Assembly: GCA_013334525.1 (NCBI GenBank)
Contig: JAAXXK010000029.1
Location: 1-34,765, forward strand
DNA: 34,765 nucleotides
DNA from: Chlorobiaceae bacterium
GTDB taxonomy: Bacteria; Bacteroidota; Chlorobiia; Chlorobiales; Chlorobiaceae
Direction of reading: 5' to 3'
Position numbers and translations under genes: made by a program. Below, one piece after another: positions 26,970 to 34,765 of the stretch; the stretch's first letter is position 1; the number at the start of each line of letters is the position of its first letter. The notes beneath the pieces are model-generated. The model searched no databases and was not told the origin of the DNA. It worked only from the letters and a program-made list of their open reading frames with translations.

Positions 26970-26999
26970 CGGTCTCAGAAAGCAAAACTGAGAGACCGC
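26970..26999. repeat. Hairpin within the repeat island
   Basis: The arms GCGGTCTC and GAGACCGC form a perfect eight-base stem around a loop of about 15 bases. There is no T run, so it is not a clear terminator. Its role is unknown. Confidence 0.5.
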
Positions 27000-27149
27000 C
27001 ATCTCCAATGATGGCTCAGGGAAGACCTATGACGTAGAGCACGAAAGGGCAACCATGAGGCTGTGAAATGGAACATGCTTATAATGGCTGCTTCATCCTG
27101 ACTTATGCGACTGCCTCATTCGATTTCCCGGCGCTCGATGGATGGTAAA

Positions 27150-27196
27150 TAAAAAAAGCAGCACGAGGTTTCAAAAACTTACCTCATGCTGCATAT
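27150..27196 (-). terminator. Intrinsic terminator of the csmE-type gene
   Basis: On the minus strand a 12-base stem GCAGCATGAGGT / ACCTCGTGCTGC, with one G-U or A-C exception, is followed by seven T. It stands about 60 bases beyond the csmE stop. It is a strong terminator and unlike the others in the window. Confidence 0.85.
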
Positions 27197-27256
27197 TTCG
27201 TTGACGCCGCAGTAACGACGCCATACTTTATGACTCCCTGCTATCGAAAGATCCGA

Positions 27257-27511
27257 TCAGGAATCAAACCTGCTTTTTACTTCCTTGCTCGGAGCTGCAT
27301 AACCGGAAACCTGTGGAGAATTGCCCCTGAGGTTGCCGCCTGCGCTGCCACCATAAAGATAGGGATATGCATTGGCACCAAGCCTTTTGGTGGTCTTGCC
27401 AATGTTTTCGAGGGCATCACCGACGACCCACCAGTGGCCATCGATAAAAACTTCAAGAAACCTGCCGTAGGCTTCCGCTCCCTGTACAAACGCTCCTGAT
27501 GGTCCGTTCAT
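27257..27511 (-). CDS. csmE: Chlorosome envelope protein E (CsmA paralogue)
   Basis: The protein has 84 residues and belongs to the CsmA family that forms the chlorosome baseplate and binds bacteriochlorophyll a. The order of features is as in CsmA: an amphipathic helix, GHWWVVGD with the single histidine at residue 26 (the likely pigment ligand), a second helix, the glycine-rich stretch and the C-terminal tail NSPQVSGYAAPSKEV. CsmA loses about 20 C-terminal residues; the same place here is after LRG. CsmA itself is nearly invariant among green sulfur bacteria, and this sequence differs from it at about half the positions, so I call it CsmE. It converges with the csmB/csmF-type gene. Confidence 0.88.
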   Translation of the reverse strand: MNGPSGAFVQGAEAYGRFLEVFIDGHWWVVGDALENIGKTTKRLGANAYPYLYGGSAGGNLRGNSPQVSGYAAPSKEVKSRFDS

Positions 27512-27548
27512 GTCTGTGAATCCCGTTAAGGGTTGATATTCTATTCGT

Positions 27549-27583
27549 TATCGAAAATATAACCAAACAAGTCGTTAACACAA
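27549..27583 (-). promoter_or_regulatory. Possible promoter of csmE
   Basis: On the minus strand, TTGTGT (27583-27578) and TATATT (27561-27556) are separated by 16 bases. This would give a leader of about 38 bases before the csmE start at 27511. The match is moderate. Confidence 0.35.
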
Positions 27584-27719
27584 AATATTGTATCGCCTCC
27601 GTTTTCATTGCACAATCCGAAATGGGTTAAATGAACGCAGGCGGGTTGGATAGGTTGCACCGGAACCTTAGATTTCATTGAAGACCGCTCCCTTTCAACC
27701 TTGCGCTGTAATTATTTCC

Positions 27720-28436
27720 ATGACGACATTCCACAACCAGGCTGCTACACCGTGTTCGATCTTCTGCGTCGGCAAAAACTATCCCGACCATGCGCGTGAA
27801 ATGGAGTCATGGGAACCGGAAAAAAAACCGGCAGCGCACGTTCATGACCAGGAGCCGATCATCTTCATGAAACCAGGCTCGGCGCTATCGATGAATGGCA
27901 GCACCTCAATCCCTTTGTTTGATGGAAGGCCGATAAGTTCCAGCCTTCATTACGAGGCGGAGCTGGTGCTACTTGTCGGTGCCGATGCCGAAGAGATCAG
28001 CATAGGCGATGCACCAGACCTCATCAGCGGTTACGGCGCAGGGCTCGACATGACTCTCCGGGATGTGCAGCTCGAAGCCAAGAAAACAGGCAACCCATGG
28101 TTGAAAAGCAAAGGGTTTCGAAACAGTGCGCTTGTTTCCAGCTTCATCTCCCCCGCAGAGTGCGGCCCGTGGCACGACCTGGCGATTTCACTCCGCCTCG
28201 ACGGCACGCTGGTTCAGCACTCCCCTGTTTCGAAAATGACATTCTCACCGGTCTGGCTCGTTCACTATTTATCATATATTTATGGACTGCGCGCAGGCGA
28301 CCTGATATTCACAGGCACCCCGGCCGGAGTCGGCAGCGTCCGACCCGGCAACAGGCTTGAAACCTCACTCGAAACCGGAGGCAAAGATGGCCAACCGGCA
28401 GTCGCGCTGACAAGACTTGAAGCGATCGTCTCCTGA
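27720..28436 (+). CDS. Fumarylacetoacetate hydrolase family protein
   Basis: The product has 238 residues when begun at the ATG at 27720. The open frame from 27678 starts with TTG and is not needed. The FAH catalytic domain pattern is clear: FCVGKNYPDHAREM near the N-terminus, EPIIFMKPGSAL, the metal-binding HYEAELVLLVG, then GYGAGLDMTLRD and the C-terminal GDLIFTGTPAGVG. Members include isomerases and hydrolases of 2-oxo acids, for example oxaloacetate decarboxylase or acylpyruvase activities. The real substrate here is unknown. It is followed by pyrC after 18 bases and probably shares a transcript with it. Confidence 0.88.
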   Translation: MTTFHNQAATPCSIFCVGKNYPDHAREMESWEPEKKPAAHVHDQEPIIFMKPGSALSMNGSTSIPLFDGRPISSSLHYEAELVLLVGADAEEISIGDAPDLISGYGAGLDMTLRDVQLEAKKTGNPWLKSKGFRNSALVSSFISPAECGPWHDLAISLRLDGTLVQHSPVSKMTFSPVWLVHYLSYIYGLRAGDLIFTGTPAGVGSVRPGNRLETSLETGGKDGQPAVALTRLEAIVS

Positions 28437-28454
28437 ACCATTTCCCCATTCACC

Positions 28455-29774
28455 ATGAGCATTATTTTACAGAACGCAAGGCTTCTGAACCCCTCTGAAA
28501 ACCTCGACACCACAGGCTCGATCAAAATCGGTGATGATGGCGTCATAGAGGTGGTGGTTACCGGCCAGGATACGATCAGCCCCCTTGACGGCGACCAGGT
28601 CATCGAACTTTCGGGCAAGGTGGTCGCGCCGGGATTGTTCGACCTTCACTGCCATTTCAGGGAGCCGGGCCAGGAGTACAAGGAGACCCTTGAATCGGGT
28701 GCCAGTGCCGCCGCTGCGGGAGGATTCACTGGCGTGGCTCTCATGCCCAACACCAAACCGGTCATAGACAGCCCGCTCGGAGTGGCCTACATCCGCCACC
28801 ACAGCGCCGGATTGCCGGTCGATCTCGAAGTCATCGGAGCCATGACCGCCGAAAGCCGTGGCGAAACGCTGGCACCTTATGGCAAGTACTGCTCCTATGG
28901 AGTAAAAGCTGTCTCGGATGACGGAACAGCCATCCAGAACACACAGATCATGCGGCTTGCCATCGAATACGCGGCCAATTTCGACCTGCTCCTGATCCAG
29001 CATGCCGAAGACAGGCATCTGACCGCCGGGGGCGTCATGAACGAAGGCGCCGTGTCAGCGATTCTTGGCCTGAAGGGTATCCCGGAGGTGGCTGAGCCGA
29101 TCATGATAGCACGCGACCTGCAACTGTTCGCCTGGCTTAAAAAGCACAAGCTGAACGGCGCCATGCCGGAACCCCGCTATCACGTTGCACATATCAGTAC
29201 CGCCGCATCGGTGGACCTGGTCCGTAAAGCCAAAGCGGCCGGCCTCAAAGTCACCTGCGAAGTCACGCCGCACCACTTTACCCTGACCGATGAGGATCTT
29301 GCCGGAGCGATCGACAAGGGCAACTACATCATGAAGCCCCCGCTCGTTTCCAGGGAGAACCGCGAAGCGCTTATCGAAGGGTTGAAGGACGGCACCATAG
29401 ACGCCATTGCGACCGACCATGCGCCACATGCAAAGCATGAAAAGGAGTGTCCGCCCGACCAGGCGTCATTCGGAATTATCGGGCTCGAAACATCCCTGGG
29501 GCTTACCATCAGTGAACTGGTCGAAAAAAAGGCTATCTCGCTTAACCGTGCCATTGAACTGCTTTCGACGAACCCGAGAAACATCCTTGGACTGGAGCCC
29601 ATCACGTTCAGGGCCGGGCAGAAAGCCAACCTCTGCATCATCGATCCTGAATGCTCCTGGACGGTTTCCGACGATTCTTTCCGGTCTAAATCAAGAAACA
29701 CTCCGTTCATGGGCCGTACCCTGAAAGGCAAAGCTTTGGGCATTTATCACAAAGGCCGGCTTATCATGAACTGA
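28455..29774 (+). CDS. pyrC: Dihydroorotase PyrC
   Basis: PyrC closes carbamoyl-aspartate to dihydroorotate in pyrimidine synthesis. The 439-residue protein is of the class I type, with the zinc-binding DLHCHFREPGQEYKE at about residues 61-75, further metal ligands in IQHAED and HVAHISTAA, and the late catalytic ATDHAPHAKHEKE. The N-terminal part is the small composite beta-sandwich domain. Length fits class I enzymes of about 430 residues. It stands 18 bases after the FAH gene and ends at a terminator (29795-29830). No other pyr gene is present in the window. Confidence 0.94.
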   Translation: MSIILQNARLLNPSENLDTTGSIKIGDDGVIEVVVTGQDTISPLDGDQVIELSGKVVAPGLFDLHCHFREPGQEYKETLESGASAAAAGGFTGVALMPNTKPVIDSPLGVAYIRHHSAGLPVDLEVIGAMTAESRGETLAPYGKYCSYGVKAVSDDGTAIQNTQIMRLAIEYAANFDLLLIQHAEDRHLTAGGVMNEGAVSAILGLKGIPEVAEPIMIARDLQLFAWLKKHKLNGAMPEPRYHVAHISTAASVDLVRKAKAAGLKVTCEVTPHHFTLTDEDLAGAIDKGNYIMKPPLVSRENREALIEGLKDGTIDAIATDHAPHAKHEKECPPDQASFGIIGLETSLGLTISELVEKKAISLNRAIELLSTNPRNILGLEPITFRAGQKANLCIIDPECSWTVSDDSFRSKSRNTPFMGRTLKGKALGIYHKGRLIMN

Positions 29775-29794
29775 AGGCAAGCAAACAGTTAACT

Positions 29795-29830
29795 AAAGGG
29801 CATGAGTGTTTGTTCTTTGCCCTTTTTTTA
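29795..29830 (+). terminator. Intrinsic terminator after pyrC
   Basis: The stem AAAGGGCA / TGCCCTTT, with a loop of about 14 bases, is followed by seven T. Confidence 0.75.
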
Positions 29831-29895
29831 TTACTTTCCATATCTTTTAGCTGAATTCAAAGTATAGCTTCAACCCAAAGTATTTCTGACACGAC

Positions 29896-30087
29896 ATGGC
29901 CAAGAAACAATCGTTCGGTGACAAGGCAAAAAAAGGCACAGTTGATTTTAAAGTTGCAAAACTGGTCTATTCAGTGAAGTCTGAAAAAACCAACGCATGG
30001 AAGTTCGTTGAGAAGAACGTCCGTATTCCAAACGGCGAAAACGAACAGGACATCATCAAAAAAGCCATCAGCGACCACAGCAAATAA
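29896..30087 (+). CDS. Small basic protein of unknown function
   Basis: The 63-residue product is rich in lysine and has no cysteine, signal peptide or membrane segment. It begins MAKKQSFGDKAKKG and has a strand pattern FKVAKLVYSVKSEKTNAWKF followed by EKNVRIPNG. It looks like a compact beta-hairpin protein that might bind nucleic acid or ribosomes, but that is only from composition. A terminator before it and a 115-base gap suggest its own promoter. It may be specific to green sulfur bacteria. I am fairly sure it is a real gene because of sensible codon use and a well-ordered sequence, not because of a known family. Confidence 0.65.
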   Translation: MAKKQSFGDKAKKGTVDFKVAKLVYSVKSEKTNAWKFVEKNVRIPNGENEQDIIKKAISDHSK

Positions 30088-30138
30088 CCGCAGTGGGCTG
30101 CGTTGTATGTCACACAGCTTATCGCTCATCATTCCCGC

Positions 30139-30942
30139 ATGATCGATCACCGATCTCCTTCCCGGGATAACTCCTCCCGGGAATGGTTCGAAGAGTGGTT
30201 CAGCCACCCCCTCTACCTGAAAGTCTATCACCACCGCGATAATGCGGAGGCTGAGCTTTGCATTGAAACAATTCTGGCCGTAACCGGCAGCGATCCTGGG
30301 AACCAAAGCCCGGTGCTTGACATCGCCTGCGGTGCCGGACGCCATGCCATCGCTTTGGCCCGTCGCGGATTTCATGTGACGGCCAACGACCTTTCCGCCT
30401 TCCTTCTTGGCGAAGCTGAAAAAGAGGCACGCGACGAAGGGCTTGAGATCGAATTCAGCTGTTGCGACATGCGCAACATAAAACTCGACCGCAATTTCGA
30501 GCTTATAGTCCAGCTTTTCTCGAGCTTCGGCTACTTCGATACTGATGAAGATGATCGGGCCGTTATCAGGAACGTATCATCCATGCTCCGCCCTGGCGGC
30601 TGGTATGTACTCGACATCATCAATCCGGAGCACCTCAGGAAGCACCTTGTCCCCCGAACCGAAAAACAGATTGAAACGCTTACGATCACTGAAGAGCGGG
30701 TGCTTACGGAAAGAAACGTAAGTAAAACCATTACGATCAAGGACGCAAACGGCGACCGGTGCACGTTCAGCGAATCGGTAAGGCTATTCGCCCCCGAAGA
30801 GATCTCGGGTTTGCTGGAAAGTGAAAACCTTGAGGTAATGTTGATGGCTGGTGATTACAGCGGCTCCGAATTCCAGGCAGGCTCCTCTCCAAGAATGATT
30901 CTGTTCGCCCGCAAAAAAGCGGAAACCCCGAACAGCCTGTAA
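30139..30942 (+). CDS. Class I SAM-dependent methyltransferase
   Basis: The product has 267 residues, begun at the ATG at 30139; an earlier frame opening uses TTG. Motif I, LDIACGAGRHAIALARRG (about residues 55-72), binds S-adenosylmethionine. ANDLSAF follows as motif Post-I, then DRNFELIVQLFSSFGYF and MLRPGGWYVLDI as later motifs. The N-terminal REWFEEWFSHPLYLKVY resembles members that methylate small molecules. The substrate cannot be given. It lies 51 bases after the small basic protein gene. Confidence 0.85.
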   Translation: MIDHRSPSRDNSSREWFEEWFSHPLYLKVYHHRDNAEAELCIETILAVTGSDPGNQSPVLDIACGAGRHAIALARRGFHVTANDLSAFLLGEAEKEARDEGLEIEFSCCDMRNIKLDRNFELIVQLFSSFGYFDTDEDDRAVIRNVSSMLRPGGWYVLDIINPEHLRKHLVPRTEKQIETLTITEERVLTERNVSKTITIKDANGDRCTFSESVRLFAPEEISGLLESENLEVMLMAGDYSGSEFQAGSSPRMILFARKKAETPNSL

Positions 30943-30999
30943 GCCGATCCGGGGTCTTGAAAGTGATAATACCAGAGACAACTCAGGCCACGGCAGTTA

Positions 31000-31995
31000 T
31001 CAGTCCAGCATTTTTTGATCACGGTAAAATTCGAATGTCCTGCGAATGCTCTGTTCGTAAGGTTCGTAACGCATACCAAGTTCACGCCTGGCCTTCGATG
31101 AGTCAACATAAAGGAATTTCGAGGCTACAGTGAACATTGACATATTGAAAAGCTTCGAAATCTTTTTCCTGTCCCCGACATAGTTAAGCATGAAATTGAT
31201 AATATGGGCACCCCATAGCGGTAGCGGCAGAGAAGATTGGTGGACACCCGTCACCTTCATTATCGTCCGCGATAAATCGCGGTATGAAACGTTATCACCA
31301 CCGATAATGTATCTCTCCCCGGTACGCCCTTTCTGCATCGCGGCCATAAGACTTTCAACCACGATCTCCACATCGACCACACAGACGCCTCCCAATGGAT
31401 AGAACGGCATCTTGCGGTTGTAAACATCCTTGATTATCCTGCCTGCATTGAAGTTGATGTCACCGGCACCGAAGACGAATGCCGGAACCACGATCACGCA
31501 ATCCAACCCCTTGCTGACCTCTTCGGCCACGATCTTTTCTGCAACATGCTTGGTTCTTGCATATTCGAGTGGGACATTGCAGAAATCCCATGGACTATCC
31601 TCGTCAAGAGGTATTGTCGAATTGCTCAGTCCGACTGCGGTAACGGAACTCGTGTGTACGACCCGCCTCACACCGGCCTTGCGGCAGGCTTCAAGCACAT
31701 TCCTCGTACCGTCGATATTGATTTTTTTCAACAAATCGTTTTTGCGGCTCCCCATATAGGTCAGCCCGGCAATGTGGTAAACCTCATCCACCCCATCAAA
31801 CACCCCATCCAGGCTGGCTGCATTGGTTACATCACCATAAATGAGGGTAATCTTGTCGAGACAACCCTTGAGAGAGGTCAAATCGGAACTTTTGCGAACA
31901 AGCGCATGAACATCCCTGCCCTCTCCGGCCAGCCTCAAAATAAGACGGGAACCTATGAACCCGGTACTACCGGTTACTACTACTTTATTGGCCAC
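31000..31995 (-). CDS. Extended short-chain dehydrogenase/epimerase (DFR/HpnA-like)
   Basis: The 331-residue protein has the NAD(P)-binding GSTGFIGSRL motif at residues 8-17, the active-site serine in HTSSVTAVG near 115-122 and the YARTK catalytic motif near 145. It is of the extended SDR class that includes dihydroflavonol reductases, 3-beta-hydroxysteroid dehydrogenases and the hopanoid-associated HpnA. Any of these substrate classes is possible. It follows the BMP-family lipoprotein gene by 41 bases, probably in one transcript. Confidence 0.85.
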   Translation of the reverse strand: MANKVVVTGSTGFIGSRLILRLAGEGRDVHALVRKSSDLTSLKGCLDKITLIYGDVTNAASLDGVFDGVDEVYHIAGLTYMGSRKNDLLKKINIDGTRNVLEACRKAGVRRVVHTSSVTAVGLSNSTIPLDEDSPWDFCNVPLEYARTKHVAEKIVAEEVSKGLDCVIVVPAFVFGAGDINFNAGRIIKDVYNRKMPFYPLGGVCVVDVEIVVESLMAAMQKGRTGERYIIGGDNVSYRDLSRTIMKVTGVHQSSLPLPLWGAHIINFMLNYVGDRKKISKLFNMSMFTVASKFLYVDSSKARRELGMRYEPYEQSIRRTFEFYRDQKMLD

Positions 31996-32036
31996 TTGCT
32001 TCTGTTAGTGATTATTGTACTGCTTAAATGTGAAGT

Positions 32037-33077
32037 TCACTCCTGAACCTTGATCTCTCCGGAAAGAAGAGATTTGCGGATCTGTTCCACACGTTCATGG
32101 GCTACCTTGTCGATCAACGATGCATTCCTGTCATTGTAGACATAATCGGTATATCGTCCATCCAGCCCGAATACCCGTTGCTTTCCGCCCTGGAAGCGGT
32201 TGTTCATGGCATCGTCCACCGTAGCGAGAACAGCTTTGTCCACGGCCTTTGTCATACTGGTCAGGACACGGCCCGGAGCGAGGTGCTCCTGGTCCATATC
32301 GGTACAGATCACCAGCTTTCCCGTTTCCCTGGCAGCTTCTATAACCCCCATTCCGCTTGCGCCTGAAGCCTGATAGATGATGTCGGCTCCCCTGCTGTAC
32401 TGGCCGAGCGCAAGCTCCCTGCCTTTGGCCGGATCGTTGAACGCGCTACCAGTCATGCCGATGAATCCTGAAATGACCTTTATGCCCGGTTTGACATATC
32501 GTGCACCTTCGGCATACCCTGTTTCGAACTTCCTGATGATGTTCGAATCCATGCCACCAATAAAGCCGATCGTGCCGGTTTTTGAGGCAAGCGCCGCAAC
32601 TGCCCCGGCAAGAAATGAGCCCTTCTTCTCTTCAAACACTATACCAGAAAGGTTCGCCGGGATCCTTGCTCCCGGTTGCGGGTTGTAATCGATACAGGCA
32701 AACTTCTTGTCAGGAAACTCTTTGGCGATGGCCGCGATATCGTCGGTGAACAACAGGCCTACGCCGATAATGAGCTTCGTATCCGGGTCAGAGGCCATCT
32801 GCCTCAATGCGGCCTCCCTGTCGGCTCCTTCGCCCTGGGGCTCGATGTAATCGAATCTTATTCCAAGATTCTTCTTTGCCAGTTCCAGGCCGTTGTAGGC
32901 TGCATCATTAAACGATTTGTCGCCACGACCTCCGACATCGAAAACGAGCCCAACCTTGTATGCCCCGGGAGAATCAGTTTTATGCGCCTTGCCGGAACAT
33001 CCGGAAACAAGAATAACAAGAAGCATCAACCCGACCGAAGCCTTTAATAATGCAGAAGAGATAAACCGGTGAGCCAT
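32037..33077 (-). CDS. BMP-family lipoprotein (basic membrane protein / nucleoside-binding type)
   Basis: The product has 346 residues from the ATG at 33077. A lipobox, ILVSGC, puts the lipid cysteine at residue 27. An earlier in-frame ATG at 33125 is less likely because it lengthens the n-region by 16 residues. The mature part follows the BMP/PnrA pattern: YKVGLVFDVGGRGDKSFNDAA, then GADREAALRQM, DYNPQP, GSFLAGAVAAL and YQASGASGMGVIEAA. Family members bind nucleosides for an ABC importer, but no importer genes are next to it. It is divergent from the mltF-type gene. Confidence 0.88.
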   Translation of the reverse strand: MAHRFISSALLKASVGLMLLVILVSGCSGKAHKTDSPGAYKVGLVFDVGGRGDKSFNDAAYNGLELAKKNLGIRFDYIEPQGEGADREAALRQMASDPDTKLIIGVGLLFTDDIAAIAKEFPDKKFACIDYNPQPGARIPANLSGIVFEEKKGSFLAGAVAALASKTGTIGFIGGMDSNIIRKFETGYAEGARYVKPGIKVISGFIGMTGSAFNDPAKGRELALGQYSRGADIIYQASGASGMGVIEAARETGKLVICTDMDQEHLAPGRVLTSMTKAVDKAVLATVDDAMNNRFQGGKQRVFGLDGRYTDYVYNDRNASLIDKVAHERVEQIRKSLLSGEIKVQE

Positions 33078-33314
33078 GTTCGAATTACTTGTTAATTCAT
33101 ACCTAACCGTTGAACCAATGTTCATGGAATTGATGAACAGAAGCTAACAAAAAGACTGCTTTTTTTTAAGTAAAATAGATGATAAGTGACGAATATGCCG
33201 CCATAAAGTGTCTCAAGCTTTCTGGACGTGACTGAACGCGAAGTAATATCATATCTACTTTGATGTAATGTTTCCTAACGATGAAGTATCGCCTAAAATG
33301 AAAATGAGTACCCC
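33078..33314. promoter_or_regulatory. Divergent intergenic region between the lipoprotein gene and mltF
   Basis: These 237 bases are AT-rich. I see no clear promoter, operator or RNA gene. Just before mltF is a five-base-spaced ATG followed by four codons and a stop overlapping the mltF start; I regard this as chance. Confidence 0.35.
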
Positions 33315-34763
33315 ATGAATTCGCGAACAAGAAGAGAAGGAGCGACATGGACTCTTATTGCAAAGAGCCTGATTCCCCTGATTTTCATCGCAGGAGTTGC
33401 AATTGGAGCACTTTTGGCCGGTTGGCGGTGGCTCAACCATGACTCCGCTGCAAAAAAACGTGATATTAACGTAATACGTAATTCAGGGAAGCTACGGGTA
33501 CTGCTCTCCTACGACCCCATCAACTATTTCATCTATAAAGGTGCTCCGATGGGTTACAGCTATGAACTTGCGGAAAGTTTCGCAAAGGAGCTCGGCATTC
33601 CGCTTGAGGTGGTTGTCGTAAGGGACATGAACGAGCAACTTGCCATGCTCCGCAAGGGTGAGGGCGATATTGTGTCCCACTTTCTTACGATCACCGGATC
33701 TCGTACTGGAATCGTTAACTTCTCAACCCCGCTGGACTCCAGCCGACAGGTTCTCATTCAACGAAAACCGGCACAAAACGGTTCGTCACACCTTGTCCGA
33801 AAACTTGATGAGCTTGATGGAAAAACCATCCATGTGCGCATCAATTCAGCCTATTACACGAGGCTCAAGGAAATAATGAAGGAGAAAAACATTTCAATCA
33901 ACATCGTCACTGCCCAGGGATCTCTCACTACCAGCGAACTTCTGGGAATGGTTAATGACGGTAAGATCGACTTTACGGTCGCCGACGACAATATCGCCTC
34001 AACACACAAAGCCCTCTATCCGGATATCGATTCTGAAACACAGCTGAGCCAAAACCAGCCCCTTGCATGGGCAGTGCGAAAAAACTCTCCGCAGTTGCTT
34101 GAAGCCCTTGATCGCTGGCTTCAAGAGCAAAAAAAGAGCGGAAACCTGGCGGTCATTCATGACAAATATTACAATCGACAGTACCAGTTCAGGAAACATG
34201 CCGTACACTCATTCTACTCCAGCCATGCAGGAAAAATATCTCCCTACGACGATCTGGTCAGAAAAAACGCCAAGGCCATCGACTGGGACTGGCGACTGCT
34301 CTCGTCACTCATCTATGAAGAGTCGCAGTTCGACCCCGATGCAGTCTCATGGGCCGGTGCAATCGGGCTTATGCAGCTTATGCCTTCGACAGCCGCCTCG
34401 TTCAAATCGGGCAACATCTCCAATCCTGCCGATAACATCAAGGTCGGCACAGCCTATCTCGTATCGCTGGCTAAAGAGTGGCAGGAGATCAAGGATGAGG
34501 CCACGCGTCTGAAATTCATTCTTGCGTCATATAACGTCGGCCCCGGCCACGTTCGCGATGCACAGAAACTCGCCATTAAATACGGCGCAAACCCGAATTC
34601 ATGGGAAGGAAATGTGGAAAAATATCTCGGGCTCAAATCCGAACCCAAGTTCTACAATGACGATGCCGCAAGCCTCGGTTATTGCAACGGCAAAGTGGCG
34701 GTACTGTATACCAGGAACATCATCAATCGCTACAGCCTTTACAGCCAGGTTATCCCTGAATAG
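33315..34763 (+). CDS. mltF: Membrane-bound lytic transglycosylase F (MltF type)
   Basis: The enzyme cuts the beta-1,4 glycan bond of peptidoglycan with formation of an anhydromuropeptide end. The 482-residue protein has an N-terminal membrane segment (about 15-38), a solute-binding-protein (SBP_bac_3-like) domain (about 55-295, SGKLRVLLSYDP to NLAVIHDKYY) and a C-terminal SLT domain with the catalytic glutamate in YEESQFDPDAVSWAGAIGLMQLMPS. This order is that of MltF/YfhD. It acts at the cytoplasmic membrane facing the periplasm, and the sensor-like domain may tune its activity. The gene is complete and stops two bases before the window ends. Confidence 0.93.
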   Translation: MNSRTRREGATWTLIAKSLIPLIFIAGVAIGALLAGWRWLNHDSAAKKRDINVIRNSGKLRVLLSYDPINYFIYKGAPMGYSYELAESFAKELGIPLEVVVVRDMNEQLAMLRKGEGDIVSHFLTITGSRTGIVNFSTPLDSSRQVLIQRKPAQNGSSHLVRKLDELDGKTIHVRINSAYYTRLKEIMKEKNISINIVTAQGSLTTSELLGMVNDGKIDFTVADDNIASTHKALYPDIDSETQLSQNQPLAWAVRKNSPQLLEALDRWLQEQKKSGNLAVIHDKYYNRQYQFRKHAVHSFYSSHAGKISPYDDLVRKNAKAIDWDWRLLSSLIYEESQFDPDAVSWAGAIGLMQLMPSTAASFKSGNISNPADNIKVGTAYLVSLAKEWQEIKDEATRLKFILASYNVGPGHVRDAQKLAIKYGANPNSWEGNVEKYLGLKSEPKFYNDDAASLGYCNGKVAVLYTRNIINRYSLYSQVIPE

Positions 34764-34765
34764 CC

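Larger units (their letters stand above)
26519..27256. other. Repeat-rich island between the two convergent chlorosome genes (738 bases)
   Basis: It contains two tandem terminator hairpins after the csmB/csmF gene, a pair of REP-like palindromes in inverted orientation (26801-26825, 26918-26941) and a hairpin at 26970-26999. A degenerate copy of the hairpin repeat (27085-27120) and the csmE terminator follow. A 63-codon frame across 26846-27037 runs through the repeats and has no sign of being a gene. No protein-coding gene is supported. Confidence 0.6.

Noticed and set aside
26846-27037. Plus-strand frame of 63 codons in the repeat island
   Set aside because: It runs through a repeat palindrome and a hairpin, and has no ribosome binding site or known composition.
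33304-33318. Four-codon frame with an ATGA overlap at the mltF start
   Set aside because: Too short and with no ribosome binding site; overlaps of this kind occur by chance.
1-34765. tRNA, rRNA, CRISPR or integrase features
   Set aside because: I looked for cloverleaf arms, CCA-type ends, regularly spaced repeats and integrase or transposase motifs, and found none that I can support by eye.

Overview
The window looks like a chromosomal segment of a green sulfur bacterium (Chlorobi, Chlorobium/Chlorobaculum/Prosthecochloris type). The decisive evidence is two small chlorosome envelope protein genes, a CsmA paralogue of the CsmE type and a CsmB/CsmF-type protein. Moderate GC content, an Arg operon of the argCJBFRG(H) type, class II fructose-bisphosphate aldolase and many genes without a clear Shine-Dalgarno sequence agree with this. 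I see no rRNA, tRNA, CRISPR array, transposase or phage gene.

Layout. 105-4664 (minus): a complete five-gene branched-chain/hydrophobic amino acid ABC importer, livK-livH-livM-livG-livF, with tightly overlapping genes after livK. 5039-5983 (minus): an orphan PstS-like phosphate-binding-type protein. 6167-12129 (plus): the arginine operon argC-argJ-argB-argF-argR-argG, with a consensus ARG box just before argC and a strong terminator after argG. 12246-15302 (minus): a four-gene operon of exported proteins of unknown function, lying between argG and argH. 15844-17232 (plus): argH, followed by a convergent terminator pair shared with the periplasmic protease gene prc/ctp (minus). 19704-20675 (plus): class II fructose-bisphosphate aldolase. 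20742-25872 (minus): a compact operon of 5-formyl-THF cyclo-ligase, polyphosphate kinase, ribose-5-phosphate isomerase B, a CBS-domain protein and an M20 amidohydrolase, three of whose junctions overlap or abut.

26288-27511: the two chlorosome genes converge on a 738-base island of hairpin terminators and REP/MITE-like inverted repeats. 27720-29774 (plus): a fumarylacetoacetate hydrolase-family gene and pyrC (dihydroorotase). 29896-30942 (plus): a 63-residue conserved-looking basic protein and a SAM-dependent methyltransferase. 31000-33077 (minus): a BMP-family lipoprotein gene followed by an extended SDR gene. 33315-34763 (plus): a MltF-type lytic transglycosylase with a solute-binding-like domain.

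How it fits together. The arg genes together encode nearly all of arginine synthesis from acetylglutamate to arginine (argD is not here). ArgJ recycles the acetyl group, and ArgR, encoded inside the operon, can bind the ARG box in front of it. The least explained parts are the exported-protein operon between argG and argH, and the repeat-rich island between the chlorosome genes.
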